A stretch of 64,000 nucleotides of DNA, taken from assembly GCA_900313675.1 (NCBI GenBank), contig OMSO01000012.1, positions 1 through 64,000 of the forward strand, written 5' to 3'. The translations under genes and the position numbers were made by a program. How positions within the stretch are numbered: position 1 is the first letter of the stretch; each line of letters begins with the position of its first letter. The DNA is from an uncultured Fibrobacter sp. Lineage in GTDB: Bacteria; Fibrobacterota; Fibrobacteria; Fibrobacterales; Fibrobacteraceae. Under the pieces are notes generated by a model that was not told where the DNA came from, made no database searches, and saw only the letters and a list, made by a program, of their open reading frames with translations. Shown here in pieces: positions 25,109-34,006 of the stretch.

Positions 25109-26485
25109 TTGAATTTTCTGGTCCGCACAATCAAGAATAGTCTAGTAACTAGAAACTTAGAACTCAGAACTTTCCTGCTGTTCTCCCTCGTCTTGTTCGT
25201 TGCCTGCAACGATTTCATGGAGCCGGTGGAAAGTACTCCGGAGCCCACCGCCTACGAGTTCAACTACTGGCTTTTGAACCACACCTATCTGTACGAAGCG
25301 GAACTGAAAAATTTACCCGCGGTCGGGGACAGCATTCCCCTTTTATACTCCGCACTGGAAGACCGCTACACCCGATACTACCCTCCCTCCAAGAGCGAGG
25401 CCGCCGAAAACCAGATGAACACCTCCATCGTGGAGGGCGATCTGGGTATGGAATACCTGGTCATCTACACCGAAGGGGATGATCACCCCTACCCCATCTT
25501 GATATCGAGAGTCTATGCCGACAGTCCTGCCGGCAGGGCCAAGGTTCCCCGCTACGGACGGATCATTTCGGCAAACGGCATTTCAATGGAGGGTTACGAC
25601 TCCAAGATGGTATACGATTCCATTGTCGACTACAGCGCCGACATTTCGCTTACTGTGTTTTTCGACGACAGCCTACTTCAGTTTGACCTGACCAAGGAAA
25701 CGGTTTACGCCCCTACCGTCTTTTTGGACACCATCAAGGGAATCACCTTCGTAACCATCACCGAATTCAAGGAATCCACCGCCGACAGGGAGAATGGCAC
25801 CTTCGGCGAGCTTAGGGCATACCTGGATTCTACGGCTGGCGTTTCCGAGCCCAGGGTGTTAGACCTGCGGAACAATCCCGGCGGACTGATCAGCCAATGC
25901 CTCCCTGCCGCAGACCTCTTTGTAAAAGAAGGCCTCTTGTCTAGGCGGCAATTTGTAAGCCTAACCCCCGACGGAAAAAGGACACACCGCTCCCTAGATG
26001 TCTTGGCGAACCCCGGAGACCCCGGAGAAAACGGGAAATTCCTAATGCTTGCCAACAGGGCTTCGGCCTCCTGCGCCGAAATATTCATCGCCGCAGCCAA
26101 GGAACAGGGAGGCATTCCCCTGGCAGGCGAAACCACCTTTGGCAAGGGCATAGGGCAAAGCCAGTGGAAGACCCTAGAAGGCGGGCTTGCCGTCATTACC
26201 AACCTGGAATTCTACACGCCCAAGGGCAACAGCTATCACAAAAAAGGAATCGCCCCCGATATGGACTGTCCGGAAGGAGCTTCAAGGACATGCGCCCTAA
26301 ATGCCGTCAAAACCCTATATGGTAATTCACCCAAGACACAAAGTGCCAAAATGTCTGTGGCAGAGCGTGCCATCAAGGAATCTTTGCTGGCCTCGACAAA
26401 AACAACTATTCCTGCAAAGAGTTTCGACATGGGTGGCGCTTTGGACTCCGTCGTACATTTTGTAAATTATCCCTATTCACCGTAG
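25109..26485 (+). CDS. S41 family peptidase lipoprotein (C-terminal processing protease-like)
   Basis: A 458-residue protein. A hydrophobic leader ends in the lipobox LFVAC, so it should be a lipoprotein anchored after cleavage before the Cys. A PDZ-like region (about 130-190) precedes the S41 protease core. The catalytic block is ANRASASCAEIF (Ser321 region), with the Lys in GETTFGKGIGQSQ. The start codon is TTG at 25109, eight bases after AGGA; an ATG at 25101 gives only three codons. The next gene is a paralogue 6 bases downstream. These proteases process or degrade envelope proteins from the C-terminus; substrates are unknown. Confidence 0.82.
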   Translation: MNFLVRTIKNSLVTRNLELRTFLLFSLVLFVACNDFMEPVESTPEPTAYEFNYWLLNHTYLYEAELKNLPAVGDSIPLLYSALEDRYTRYYPPSKSEAAENQMNTSIVEGDLGMEYLVIYTEGDDHPYPILISRVYADSPAGRAKVPRYGRIISANGISMEGYDSKMVYDSIVDYSADISLTVFFDDSLLQFDLTKETVYAPTVFLDTIKGITFVTITEFKESTADRENGTFGELRAYLDSTAGVSEPRVLDLRNNPGGLISQCLPAADLFVKEGLLSRRQFVSLTPDGKRTHRSLDVLANPGDPGENGKFLMLANRASASCAEIFIAAAKEQGGIPLAGETTFGKGIGQSQWKTLEGGLAVITNLEFYTPKGNSYHKKGIAPDMDCPEGASRTCALNAVKTLYGNSPKTQSAKMSVAERAIKESLLASTKTTIPAKSFDMGGALDSVVHFVNYPYSP

Positions 26486-26491
26486 GTCGTT

Positions 26492-27898
26492 ATGAATTTC
26501 AAGAAAATTTCACTTTATAGTCTTGTTTCTGTTTCACTTGCGCTATGGACTGGTTGCACGGTCAAGCATGCCGACAGCGAAATCGCAATGCCCGACGAAG
26601 AGGAGGAAATTCCACAGGAACTTACTGCCGCTGAACAGGAACTGGTCGAAAACCACCAATTACTCCATTTCTTCTTTTTAAACGCCAATCAAAAGCTTGG
26701 CGACATCAATAGCTATAACGGTCACGGCGAAGATGCGGGATATTCTCCCGACTATTATGAATTTCCAGACGTCTATTATATGTATAGCCAAATGGACGAC
26801 AATTATACCAGGTATTTCGGGCCCTACTATGTAAGCAAATACGATTTGGATATGGCATCGGAGCCCATATACAGTATCGCCGTTTCCGTACAGCCCGCCG
26901 ATTCCCAGCTGGTAATCACCCAGGTGTATCCTAACGGTCCGGGCGACAAGGCCGGACTCAAGGCTGGTGACACCGTACTCTACGTGGGCTCTACCAAGCC
27001 CGGCGACGAAAAGAGTTTCGAAAAGCTCACCTCCGGAAGCGAAGGGGACAGCATTTCCTTTAAAATCTTAAGAGGTAGCGACACGCTGGATATCTCGGCG
27101 GAACTTTTCTGCTACCTTGAGCCAACCGTGCACATCAGCTATCATGATTCTGTTCCCGTCATCAAAATCACTTCCTTTGAAAATTTCAGTGGCATAAGCT
27201 GCAACGAGGCAAACTCCGCCAACGAAGACAGCACCAAAGGAACCTCGGACGAAGTCAAGGCGGCTCTTCAAGCCACCAAGGGGGCTGCCATTATTGACCT
27301 GAGAGGTAACCCTGGCGGGGCCTTTGACGCATGCGTTAAGGCAACCGAGCTGTTCCTTTCCAAAGGGGACACCATCGGCACCCTTGAATACACCGAAGTC
27401 GCACCCGACGAAGTCCACCAAATGGTGATTTCAGACCGCATAGTGGCCACCGAAGACGGCATTGCCAAAGGGCGCTACTTTGTATTTATGGCAGACACCA
27501 ATAGCGCAAGTTGTTCCGAAACCATGCTCATGGGCGTCACCAACACCACGCAATCTCCCATTGTGGGTATGCTGACCTATGGAAAGGGAATCGGGCAGTA
27601 CAACATACCGACTGGTGCAGGCGGACTCAGCATGATTACAGCCATGAAGCTTTACGACAAGAACGACGTTTCATACCACGACAAGGGCATCGAACCGGAC
27701 TACGCCATTTCTGATACTCTCAAAGCCCTGGACAAGGCGGTTGAAATCGCCAAACTCGGGAAAGAAAAGAGAACCAAGGGCTACGGCACTGAAAAACAGG
27801 GGCACTTCGAGAACTCCCTTGCCAAAAAGGCATTCCCATCAAGGGAACCAGCCAGAGGCGGAGCGTATAAGGTGATAAAGAATCCGCTGATGAAGTAG
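26492..27898 (+). CDS. S41 family peptidase lipoprotein, second paralogue
   Basis: A 468-residue protein with a signal peptide and lipobox LWTGC (Cys22), an acidic linker, a PDZ-like domain (about 120-200, including VYPNGPGDKAGLKAGD) and the S41 core: TNSASCSETML with the likely catalytic Ser, and MLTYGKGIGQYN with the Lys. It follows the first S41 gene by 6 bases, so they are probably one operon. The two share architecture but have diverged strongly, so the duplication is old. The C-terminal 35 residues are basic. Confidence 0.82.
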   Translation: MNFKKISLYSLVSVSLALWTGCTVKHADSEIAMPDEEEEIPQELTAAEQELVENHQLLHFFFLNANQKLGDINSYNGHGEDAGYSPDYYEFPDVYYMYSQMDDNYTRYFGPYYVSKYDLDMASEPIYSIAVSVQPADSQLVITQVYPNGPGDKAGLKAGDTVLYVGSTKPGDEKSFEKLTSGSEGDSISFKILRGSDTLDISAELFCYLEPTVHISYHDSVPVIKITSFENFSGISCNEANSANEDSTKGTSDEVKAALQATKGAAIIDLRGNPGGAFDACVKATELFLSKGDTIGTLEYTEVAPDEVHQMVISDRIVATEDGIAKGRYFVFMADTNSASCSETMLMGVTNTTQSPIVGMLTYGKGIGQYNIPTGAGGLSMITAMKLYDKNDVSYHDKGIEPDYAISDTLKALDKAVEIAKLGKEKRTKGYGTEKQGHFENSLAKKAFPSREPARGGAYKVIKNPLMK

Positions 27899-28124
27899 TG
27901 AGTTGTGAGTTGTGAGTTGTGAGTTGTGAGTTGTGAGTTGTGAGTTATGAGTTGTGGGTTGTGGGTTGTGAGTTATGGGTTATGAGTTGTGAGTTATGAG
28001 TGGTGAGTGGTGAGTTTTTATAATCGCGCCGAAGGCGCCAAATTGTGGACTGATAACTCATAACTGAAAACTCATAACTAATCTCACCTCAAGCCCCTAG
28101 CCCCTAGATCCTAAGCCCTAACCC
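27898..28124. repeat. Long GTGAGTT heptad array and composite repeat
   Basis: About 17 near-perfect GAGTTGT heptads run from 27898 to 28013. The core TTTTTATAATCGCGCCGAAG and GCGCCAAATT follows (28014-28044). Inverted AACTCAT heptads (28049-28080) and CCCTAGC/CCTAGATCC heptads (28090-28130) complete it. The last tract touches the stop codon of the M23 gene. No gene is present. The array is the purest heptad tract in the window. Confidence 0.75.
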
Positions 28125-29450
28125 CTATTCCACCACCCGCATGTGGACCATCACGTCGGTGGTATCGTTGGCCTTTACGGCGGGTGCAGCCTGAGTCAGC
28201 TCTATCTGCTTACGAATTTCCGCCACCTGCTTCTTGAGACGGGCCAGACGGGCGCCTTCCAGCTTGGGCGTTGCAATCATAGTCTTGGAAAGCGGGTTTA
28301 TCCAGGCACCGTTGGCATCCTTGAATCCAAAATGCAGGTGGGGTCCTGTGCTTCGGCCTGTGGAGCCTACCCGCCCGATGGCCTGACCCGGAGAGACTTT
28401 TGCCCCAACGGCCACGCCTCTAGACTGCAAATGCATATACCAGCTTACGGAATTGTCCCTGTGCTTGATAGCAATCTTGTTTCCGCTTAAATCGTCATAA
28501 CCCGAAACAGTCACGTTGCCTTCGGCCACGGCATGGACTACCGTACCTGCCGGGGCTCCATAGTCTACGCCGTAATGGACCTTGCGCTGGCCCGTGATAG
28601 GGTGAATTCTAGAACCGAATGAACTAGTAATGCGCAAGTGTTCCAACGGGTAGCGGAGCCCATCGAAGACTAAAGCGTCGCCCGCTTCAGTATAGTGGGC
28701 ATTGTAAGAACTCTTGGGATCTTCGTCTTCGTAACGGAACGCCTCATGGTGGCCCACAATCCTTCCGTCAAATTCGGCATAAATGACCTTACCGCCCACC
28801 CAGATGGAATCCTGATAGTAAGAATCTTCTAGAAGCACACGGAAACGGTCTCCGGCGCGGGCCAGCGGGAATGCCACCTTGCACTGAAGCACTCCGCTCA
28901 CGATACCCACCATGCGGCCGGGGATTCCCACCTTGAAAAGGATTCCGTTCAGCGTGCTACCTTCTTCCAGGGCGCCCTCATAAACGGACTGTTTCTTGAC
29001 CACGGGCTTTTCGACAAGCTTATAGACGAAACCGGTGTCTGTTTTGCTCACCAAATGGACGGTTATGGGGTTCGGCGCATAGCGGAACCGCTGCACCCTA
29101 TTGGTTGAATCTACAGAGACGTAAAAAATTTCGCCAACCCGAAGCTTGAATTCCACACTGTCCTGCATAGCGGCATAGACGCGGCCCAGGTCTTCTTCGC
29201 CGTGACTGACCTGAGCCTTGAGCCTTGTAAACAGATGGAAGGGCCCCTCCCCCGCACGCACCGTATCGCGAATGACGCGAACATTTTTGACCAGGGCTTC
29301 AGCCGAGGCGATTTGGGCATTCAGGGAATCCACACGGACCTGTAAACTTGCGCGTTCCGATTTCAGATTCTGGATAATTTCTTCTTCGTTACAGGCGATT
29401 AAAGGGAGAACAAGGAGCAGAGAAAGAGCTAAACGCAAGAAAATTTTCAT
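28125..29450 (-). CDS. M23-family metallopeptidase lipoprotein
   Basis: A 441-residue protein starting MKIFLRLALSL, with the lipobox LPLIAC. A coiled-coil segment follows (about 25-55). The C-terminal LytM/M23 domain has the zinc ligands HYGVDYG (HxxxD) and GPHLHFGF (HxH). Such enzymes cut peptide cross-links of peptidoglycan, or activate amidases if degenerate; here the metal residues are kept. The frame extends further upstream, but that part is antisense to the Ala-rich tail of the FKBP gene and is not coding. A terminator separates it from the FKBP gene. Confidence 0.85.
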   Translation of the reverse strand: MKIFLRLALSLLLVLPLIACNEEEIIQNLKSERASLQVRVDSLNAQIASAEALVKNVRVIRDTVRAGEGPFHLFTRLKAQVSHGEEDLGRVYAAMQDSVEFKLRVGEIFYVSVDSTNRVQRFRYAPNPITVHLVSKTDTGFVYKLVEKPVVKKQSVYEGALEEGSTLNGILFKVGIPGRMVGIVSGVLQCKVAFPLARAGDRFRVLLEDSYYQDSIWVGGKVIYAEFDGRIVGHHEAFRYEDEDPKSSYNAHYTEAGDALVFDGLRYPLEHLRITSSFGSRIHPITGQRKVHYGVDYGAPAGTVVHAVAEGNVTVSGYDDLSGNKIAIKHRDNSVSWYMHLQSRGVAVGAKVSPGQAIGRVGSTGRSTGPHLHFGFKDANGAWINPLSKTMIATPKLEGARLARLKKQVAEIRKQIELTQAAPAVKANDTTDVMVHMRVVE

Positions 29451-29454
29451 AGGG

Positions 29455-29487
29455 TAAATATAAAAATCCCCTGCGAAATGCAGGGGA
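29455..29487 (-). terminator. Terminator of the FKBP gene
   Basis: On the minus strand TCCCCTGC, loop ATTTC, GCAGGGGA is followed by TTTTTATA. It lies 25 bases after the FKBP stop and just upstream of the M23 gene start. Confidence 0.75.
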
Positions 29488-29511
29488 CTTTCAAATTGCA
29501 AAGTAAACCGA

Positions 29512-30681
29512 TTACTGTGCAGCAGCGGGTGCGGCAGCAGCAGGCTGAGCAGCCGGGGCAGCTGCAGCAGGCTTAGCAGCCGGAGCGGCAGCCGGTGCGG
29601 CGGCAGCGGGCTTAGCAGCCGGGGCAGCAGCAGCGGGCTTGGCTTCGGCCTTGGCAGCAGGGGCTGCGGCAGGAGCGGCCTTCGGGGCAGCCTTTTCAGC
29701 AGCGGGCTTGGCTTCGGCCTTAGCAGGTTCGGCCTTGGCAGCAGCGGGAGCTGCGGCAGGAGCGGCCTTCGGGGCAGCCTTTTCAGCAGCAGGCTTGGCT
29801 TCGGCCTTAGCAGGTTCGGCCTTGGCAGCAGCGGGGGCTGCGGCAGGAGCGACCTTTTCAGCAGCAGGCTTGGCCTCGGCCTTAGCCGGTTCAGCCTTAG
29901 CTTCCTCCTTAGCAGGTTCGGCGGCGGCGATGGCGTTAGAAGGTGCGCCCGGAGCGTGGGTATCAATCAGTTCCATCTCGAAAATCAGCATGCTGTTGCC
30001 GGGAATCTGCGGGCCACGACCGCGGGGACCGTAAGCGAGATCGCTAGGAATCCAGGCGGTGACCTTCTCACCCACCTTCATGAGCTTGAGCATTTCGGTC
30101 CAGCCGGGGATTACGGCGCCGATGGGGAACTCCAGAGGTTCGCCACGGTCAACGGAGCTGTCGAACTTGGTGCCGTCCAGGAGAGTGCCGGTGTAATGGA
30201 CCTTCACCACGTCGGTATCGGAAGGAGTCACGCCAGTACCTTCGGTAATCACCTTGTACTGGAGTCCACTTTCGGTAGTCACCACACCTTCGGCAGTCTT
30301 GTTCTGGGCCAAGAAGGCTTCGCCCTTGGCCTTGTTTTCGGCAGCGGCGACGCTATCCTTACGGGCCTTTTCGGCCTGACGGGACTGGGAAAGTTCGGTC
30401 AATGTCTGGAAAATGGTGGAATCGGCCATCAGGTACTTGGCGCTATCCTGCTTGTAGCGTTCCACAAAAGCCTGGATAAAGAGGTCCAAATCCAAATCGA
30501 TGGAATCGCGGGCCACCAGCTGGAACTGGGCCTGGTTTCCGAAATGGGCACCCAGGGCATAGCTATACTTATCCTTTTCGGTGACCAGAGCGGTCTTGGT
30601 CTTGGGGCCCTGGCACAACTGATCACAACCTGTCAAGAGCAGGGCAAGAGCACCTGCAGCAACAATCACTTTTTTATTCAT
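29512..30681 (-). CDS. FKBP-type peptidyl-prolyl isomerase lipoprotein with Ala/Lys/Pro repeat tail
   Basis: A 389-residue protein. The lipobox LLLTGC gives lipidation at about Cys19. An N-terminal dimerisation-type region (about 35-130) precedes the FKBP domain (about 140-245), with VKVHYTGTLLDGTKFDSS and the segment IPSDLAYGPRGRGPQIPGN. These match FkpA/Mip-type periplasmic isomerases that help fold exported proteins. The last 145 residues are Ala, Lys, Pro and Glu only, with a 29-residue unit repeated in tandem. AGAGGAC lies 6 bases before the ATG. The tail may span the periplasm or bind the cell wall. Confidence 0.87.
   Translation of the reverse strand: MNKKVIVAAGALALLLTGCDQLCQGPKTKTALVTEKDKYSYALGAHFGNQAQFQLVARDSIDLDLDLFIQAFVERYKQDSAKYLMADSTIFQTLTELSQSRQAEKARKDSVAAAENKAKGEAFLAQNKTAEGVVTTESGLQYKVITEGTGVTPSDTDVVKVHYTGTLLDGTKFDSSVDRGEPLEFPIGAVIPGWTEMLKLMKVGEKVTAWIPSDLAYGPRGRGPQIPGNSMLIFEMELIDTHAPGAPSNAIAAAEPAKEEAKAEPAKAEAKPAAEKVAPAAAPAAAKAEPAKAEAKPAAEKAAPKAAPAAAPAAAKAEPAKAEAKPAAEKAAPKAAPAAAPAAKAEAKPAAAAPAAKPAAAAPAAAPAAKPAAAAPAAQPAAAAPAAAQ
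29540..29930. repeat. Tandem repeat coding for the FKBP tail
   Basis: An 87-base unit (29 codons) recurs with starts near 29691 and 29778, then a shortened 75-base unit and partial copies. CCTTTTCAGCAGC marks each start. The DNA identity between units is high, so copy number could change by slippage. A long antisense frame arises here from the codon bias and is not a gene. Confidence 0.75.
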
Positions 30682-30774
30682 AAGTTGTCCTCTTCTTTTG
30701 AATTGACTCCCATAAAATAGTAAATCTTACAAGAAATGGTGCCTAAAATGCTAAATTTCGGTTTAAGGTTTTCA

Positions 30775-30781
30775 TATATTG
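30775..30781 (+). promoter_or_regulatory. -10 box (TATATTG) of glmS
   Basis: TATATTG in TTTTCATATATTGTTTGGGC; the transcription start should be near 30788, leaving a leader of about 26 bases that holds the ribosome site GAGGATT. No glmS ribozyme fits in this leader. Confidence 0.5.
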
Positions 30782-30813
30782 TTTGGGCATAACGATTTTA
30801 TCGAGGATTCTAT

Positions 30814-32643
30814 ATGTGCGGAATAGTCGCCTATATCGGTCAAAATGAAGCTCTTCCTGTTCTCGTGGGCGGCCTTAAAAAGCTGGAATATCGTGGCTAT
30901 GACAGCTCGGGGGTATCCCTTATCGACCACGGGAAAATCAAGACCGTCCGTGCCTCCGGCAAAATCAGCGCCCTGGAATCCAAGCTCAAGGAAACTCCCG
31001 TCCAAGGAAACATCGGTATCGCCCACACCCGCTGGGCCACCCACGGAGCCCCTACCGAACAAAATGCCCACCCCCATATGAGTTTTGACGGGAAAATTTC
31101 CATCGTCCACAACGGCATTATCGAAAACTACGCGAGCCTCAAGGCGAAACTTATTGAAAAAGGCGTCACCTTCAAGTCCGAAACGGATACCGAAGTGGTT
31201 GCCCACCTGATTGCCAAGAACTACAACGGCAACCTAAAAGAGGCTGTCCTCAAGGCCCTTTCCCTTATCGAAGGCACATTTGGCCTTGCGGTGATATGCA
31301 GCGACGAACCCGACACCCTGATTGGCGCCCGCCGAGGGAGCCCCCTGATTCTCGGTATCGGGAACGAAGGTGAATTTTTCTTGGCCAGCGACGTGTCCGC
31401 CATTATCAACCACACCCAGAAGGTGGTGTACCTGGACGACAACGACGTGGTGGAAATCAAGCGGAGCGGATACTCTATCGTGAACATGAACAGCCACGAG
31501 GTGACCCGCGACATCCAGGACGTAGATTTTGACGCCGAATCCATCGCCAAGGGCGGGTTCGCCCACTTCATGCTGAAAGAAATCTTCGAGCAGCCCGAAG
31601 TGCTCAAGAACACCATGCGCGGGCGCCTGCTCATCGCCGAAGGAAACGCCAAACTGGCTGGCCTCGACACCAACATCAAGGAACTGAGAAACATCAACCG
31701 CATTATCATCACCGCCTGTGGCACCAGCTACTACGCGGGCATGGTCGGCGAATACATGATAGAGGATTTGGCCGGCGTTCCCGTAGAGGTGGAATACGCC
31801 TCGGAGTTCCGCTACCGGAACCCCATCATCAAGCCGGGGACCTTGGTCCTTGCCATTTCCCAGTCCGGCGAAACCGCCGACACGCTTGCGGCATTGAAAG
31901 AAGCCCAGCAGAAGGGCGCTACCGCACTTGCCATCTGTAACGGCGTGGGTTCCACCATTGCCCGCACCAGCGACGGCGGCGTATACCTGCACGCAGGTCC
32001 GGAGATTGGCGTGGCCAGCACCAAGGCATTCACCAGCCAGGTGACGGTGCTTGCCATGATTGCCCTCTTGCTTGGCCGCCAGCGCAGGCTCAGTTTCGAG
32101 ACCGGAGCAGACATCGCCCGAGCTCTCACTGAACTACCCGCCCTGGTAGAAGAAACCCTCAAGCTTTCTGACAGCATTGCCGAAATCGCCAAACAGTACG
32201 TGAAGGCCAACAACTTCTTGTACCTGGGCCGCCACTTCAACTACCCCGTGGCCATGGAAGGAGCCCTGAAGCTCAAGGAAATCAGCTACATTCATGCCGA
32301 AGGCTACCCCGCTGCCGAAATGAAGCACGGCCCCATCGCCCTCATCGACGAGAACATGCCCGTGGTGGTCATCGCCCCCAAGGACGCCCTGTTCGACAAG
32401 GTCATCAGTAACGTGCGCGAAATCAAGGCCCGCGGCGGCCGAGTCATCGCCGTCACTACCGAAGACTGCAAGCCCCTGGACGAATTTGCGGACCACCTGA
32501 TCAAGGTACCAAAAACCATCCCCATGCTCATGCCTATCGTCACTTGCGTGCCGCTGCAGCTTTTGGCCTACCACATCGCCGTGCTCCGCGGAAACGACGT
32601 GGACCAGCCGAGGAACCTGGCTAAGAGTGTGACGGTGGAATAG
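30814..32643 (+). CDS. glmS: Glutamine--fructose-6-phosphate aminotransferase (isomerizing)
   Basis: A 609-residue enzyme of standard length. The N-terminal Ntn glutaminase domain starts MCGIVAYIG with Cys2 as nucleophile and contains HTRWATHG. Two SIS sugar-isomerase domains follow (about 285-420 and 455-600), with TACGTSYYAG, SQSGETADT and the C-terminal DQPRNLAKSVTVE tail. It makes glucosamine-6-phosphate, the entry step to UDP-GlcNAc for peptidoglycan and LPS. The ribosome site is GAGGATT. It is followed by scpA after a 67-base spacer of heptad repeat. Confidence 0.97.
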   Translation: MCGIVAYIGQNEALPVLVGGLKKLEYRGYDSSGVSLIDHGKIKTVRASGKISALESKLKETPVQGNIGIAHTRWATHGAPTEQNAHPHMSFDGKISIVHNGIIENYASLKAKLIEKGVTFKSETDTEVVAHLIAKNYNGNLKEAVLKALSLIEGTFGLAVICSDEPDTLIGARRGSPLILGIGNEGEFFLASDVSAIINHTQKVVYLDDNDVVEIKRSGYSIVNMNSHEVTRDIQDVDFDAESIAKGGFAHFMLKEIFEQPEVLKNTMRGRLLIAEGNAKLAGLDTNIKELRNINRIIITACGTSYYAGMVGEYMIEDLAGVPVEVEYASEFRYRNPIIKPGTLVLAISQSGETADTLAALKEAQQKGATALAICNGVGSTIARTSDGGVYLHAGPEIGVASTKAFTSQVTVLAMIALLLGRQRRLSFETGADIARALTELPALVEETLKLSDSIAEIAKQYVKANNFLYLGRHFNYPVAMEGALKLKEISYIHAEGYPAAEMKHGPIALIDENMPVVVIAPKDALFDKVISNVREIKARGGRVIAVTTEDCKPLDEFADHLIKVPKTIPMLMPIVTCVPLQLLAYHIAVLRGNDVDQPRNLAKSVTVE

Positions 32644-32690
32644 GCCTTCGGCCAGTTATTAGTTATTAGTTACTAGTTATTAGAATCTTT
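32643..32690. repeat. GGCCTTCGGCC palindrome with TTAGTTA heptads
   Basis: GGCCTTCGGCC directly follows the glmS stop, then AGTTATTAGTTATTAGTTAC and similar heptads to 32685. The same palindrome-plus-heptad plan occurs at 10376-10412. The scpA -10 box (TAGATT, 32693-32698) begins right after it. Confidence 0.6.
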
Positions 32691-32710
32691 TCTAGATTTA
32701 AGCTATCGCG

Positions 32711-33979
32711 ATGGCAACAGAAGAACAGGAAGATTACGAAGTACGCATCGGGTCCTTCAACGGCCCTATGGATTTGCTTCTGTACCTGGTCCAGAAAAAG
32801 GAAATGGCCCTGGACCAGATTCCTATCGCCGAAATTGCCGACGATTTTTTGATGTGGGTCAACAAGATTGGGGTCACCGACCTTTCCAAGGCGGGCGATT
32901 TTTTGTACATGGCAAGCCGCCTCATGGCCCTGAAGGTCCAGGAACTGTTGCCTGCCGAAGAACGTGACCCGGCCATCATCGAAGAATACAACGAAGACCG
33001 CGAACAGCTCATGCGGGAGATGCTGGAATACCAGCGTTACAAGCAGGTGGCAAGCGGCCTCCAAGAGATGGAAAGCGAAAACTACGGCACCTACAGCCGT
33101 GGCCGCCTGGAAAAGACCCAGAACGACGACGAGACCCTGGCCGATGCCAATATATGGCAGCTGTTCCGGGCCTACCAGAAAAGCTTAAAGACAAAGATTT
33201 CGGAGACCATCCACCACATCGAACTGGACTACGTGACCATCCAGGACCGTCAGCAGGCCATCAACAACTACCTGAACGTCCATGGCCGTGCCCTTTTTGA
33301 AGACCTGCTGGACAACGACAGCCACCCCATCGTGGCGGCGGTGACTTTTATGGCCCTGCTGGAGATGATCAAGACCGACGAGCTGGTGTTCCGCCAGAGC
33401 GAACTCTTTGGCCCCATCTGGATCTACCGCAAAAAGAACAACGAGGAATACGCCGAAGAAATGGCCCACGAGACGGTGTTCCTTTCCAAGGACCCGGACG
33501 TAAAGCCCGGCCTTGTAGAAGAAATCCGGCGGGAGGCCACGGCACGCTCCCAGGCCGGGAGCGTGGGCGACATCGCTGCCGTGATGCGCGAGGCCCTTTT
33601 ATGGGCCAGCCGTGGCCGAGACGTAACCGAAGACGACCTGATGGCCATGCTGGAAGGCCGCGAAGACCTGAGCGAAGTGCAAGAAGACCCCTTCGGAGAC
33701 AAGGACGACGACACCCCGGCAGGTACTGCCTCCACGGAACAGCCGCAACAGGTACAGCCAACCGCAGAGCAGCCGCAGGAACCCGCACCGTCCGTTGAAC
33801 AGACGCCTACATCAGAACAAGTTCAGCAGGTCCTGGATCCTTCCCCTATCGCTTCGCTCCAGGGTCAGGATGACAAAGGAGAGTCGGCTCAGGACGAAAC
33901 CGTCGAGCCTTCTACTCCAGAGAATAACGAAACATCCCAAGATGACGAAGGCCCCGTCGTTTACGGGAGCCAGGACTAG
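32711..33979 (+). CDS. scpA: Segregation and condensation protein A, with extended acidic tail
   Basis: A 422-residue ScpA (kleisin). The N-terminal part has NGPMDLLLYLVQKKEMALDQIPIAEI and AGDFLYMASRLMALKVQELLP, which bind the SMC neck in this family. The middle is helical, and a winged-helix region (about 195-240, AVTFMALLEMIKTDELVFRQ) is the C-terminal SMC-head-binding part. Usual length is about 250-280; the extra 150 residues are acidic and Gln/Pro-rich. Codons 376-388 lie in a REP-like repeat shared with intergenic DNA. scpB, often adjacent, is absent. The predicted start is 5-10 bases after the -10 box. Confidence 0.88.
   Translation: MATEEQEDYEVRIGSFNGPMDLLLYLVQKKEMALDQIPIAEIADDFLMWVNKIGVTDLSKAGDFLYMASRLMALKVQELLPAEERDPAIIEEYNEDREQLMREMLEYQRYKQVASGLQEMESENYGTYSRGRLEKTQNDDETLADANIWQLFRAYQKSLKTKISETIHHIELDYVTIQDRQQAINNYLNVHGRALFEDLLDNDSHPIVAAVTFMALLEMIKTDELVFRQSELFGPIWIYRKKNNEEYAEEMAHETVFLSKDPDVKPGLVEEIRREATARSQAGSVGDIAAVMREALLWASRGRDVTEDDLMAMLEGREDLSEVQEDPFGDKDDDTPAGTASTEQPQQVQPTAEQPQEPAPSVEQTPTSEQVQQVLDPSPIASLQGQDDKGESAQDETVEPSTPENNETSQDDEGPVVYGSQD
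33835..33874. repeat. REP-like repeat inside the scpA coding sequence
   Basis: GGATCCTTCCCCTATCGC and TTCGCTCCAGGGTCAGGATGAC match the intergenic unit at 137-195 (GATTCTATCGCCCTATCGCT, ACGCTCCAGGG, CAGAATGAC) almost base for base. It is read in frame as DPSPIASLQGQDD within the acidic tail. Confidence 0.7.
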
Positions 33980-34006
33980 TTAATACCACCAATACCGCAG
34001 GAAAAA

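Noticed and set aside
27898-28013. Regular GTGAGTT array as a possible CRISPR
   Set aside because: Period is 7 bases with no unique spacers; no cas genes are present.
29451-29966. N-terminal extension of the M23 gene by about 172 codons
   Set aside because: It is antisense to the Ala-rich FKBP tail and consists of Pro/Leu/Arg repeats. The inner ATG gives a normal lipoprotein signal.
30682-30813. glmS ribozyme in the glmS leader
   Set aside because: The region is too short, shared with the divergent FKBP promoter, and shows none of the conserved core.
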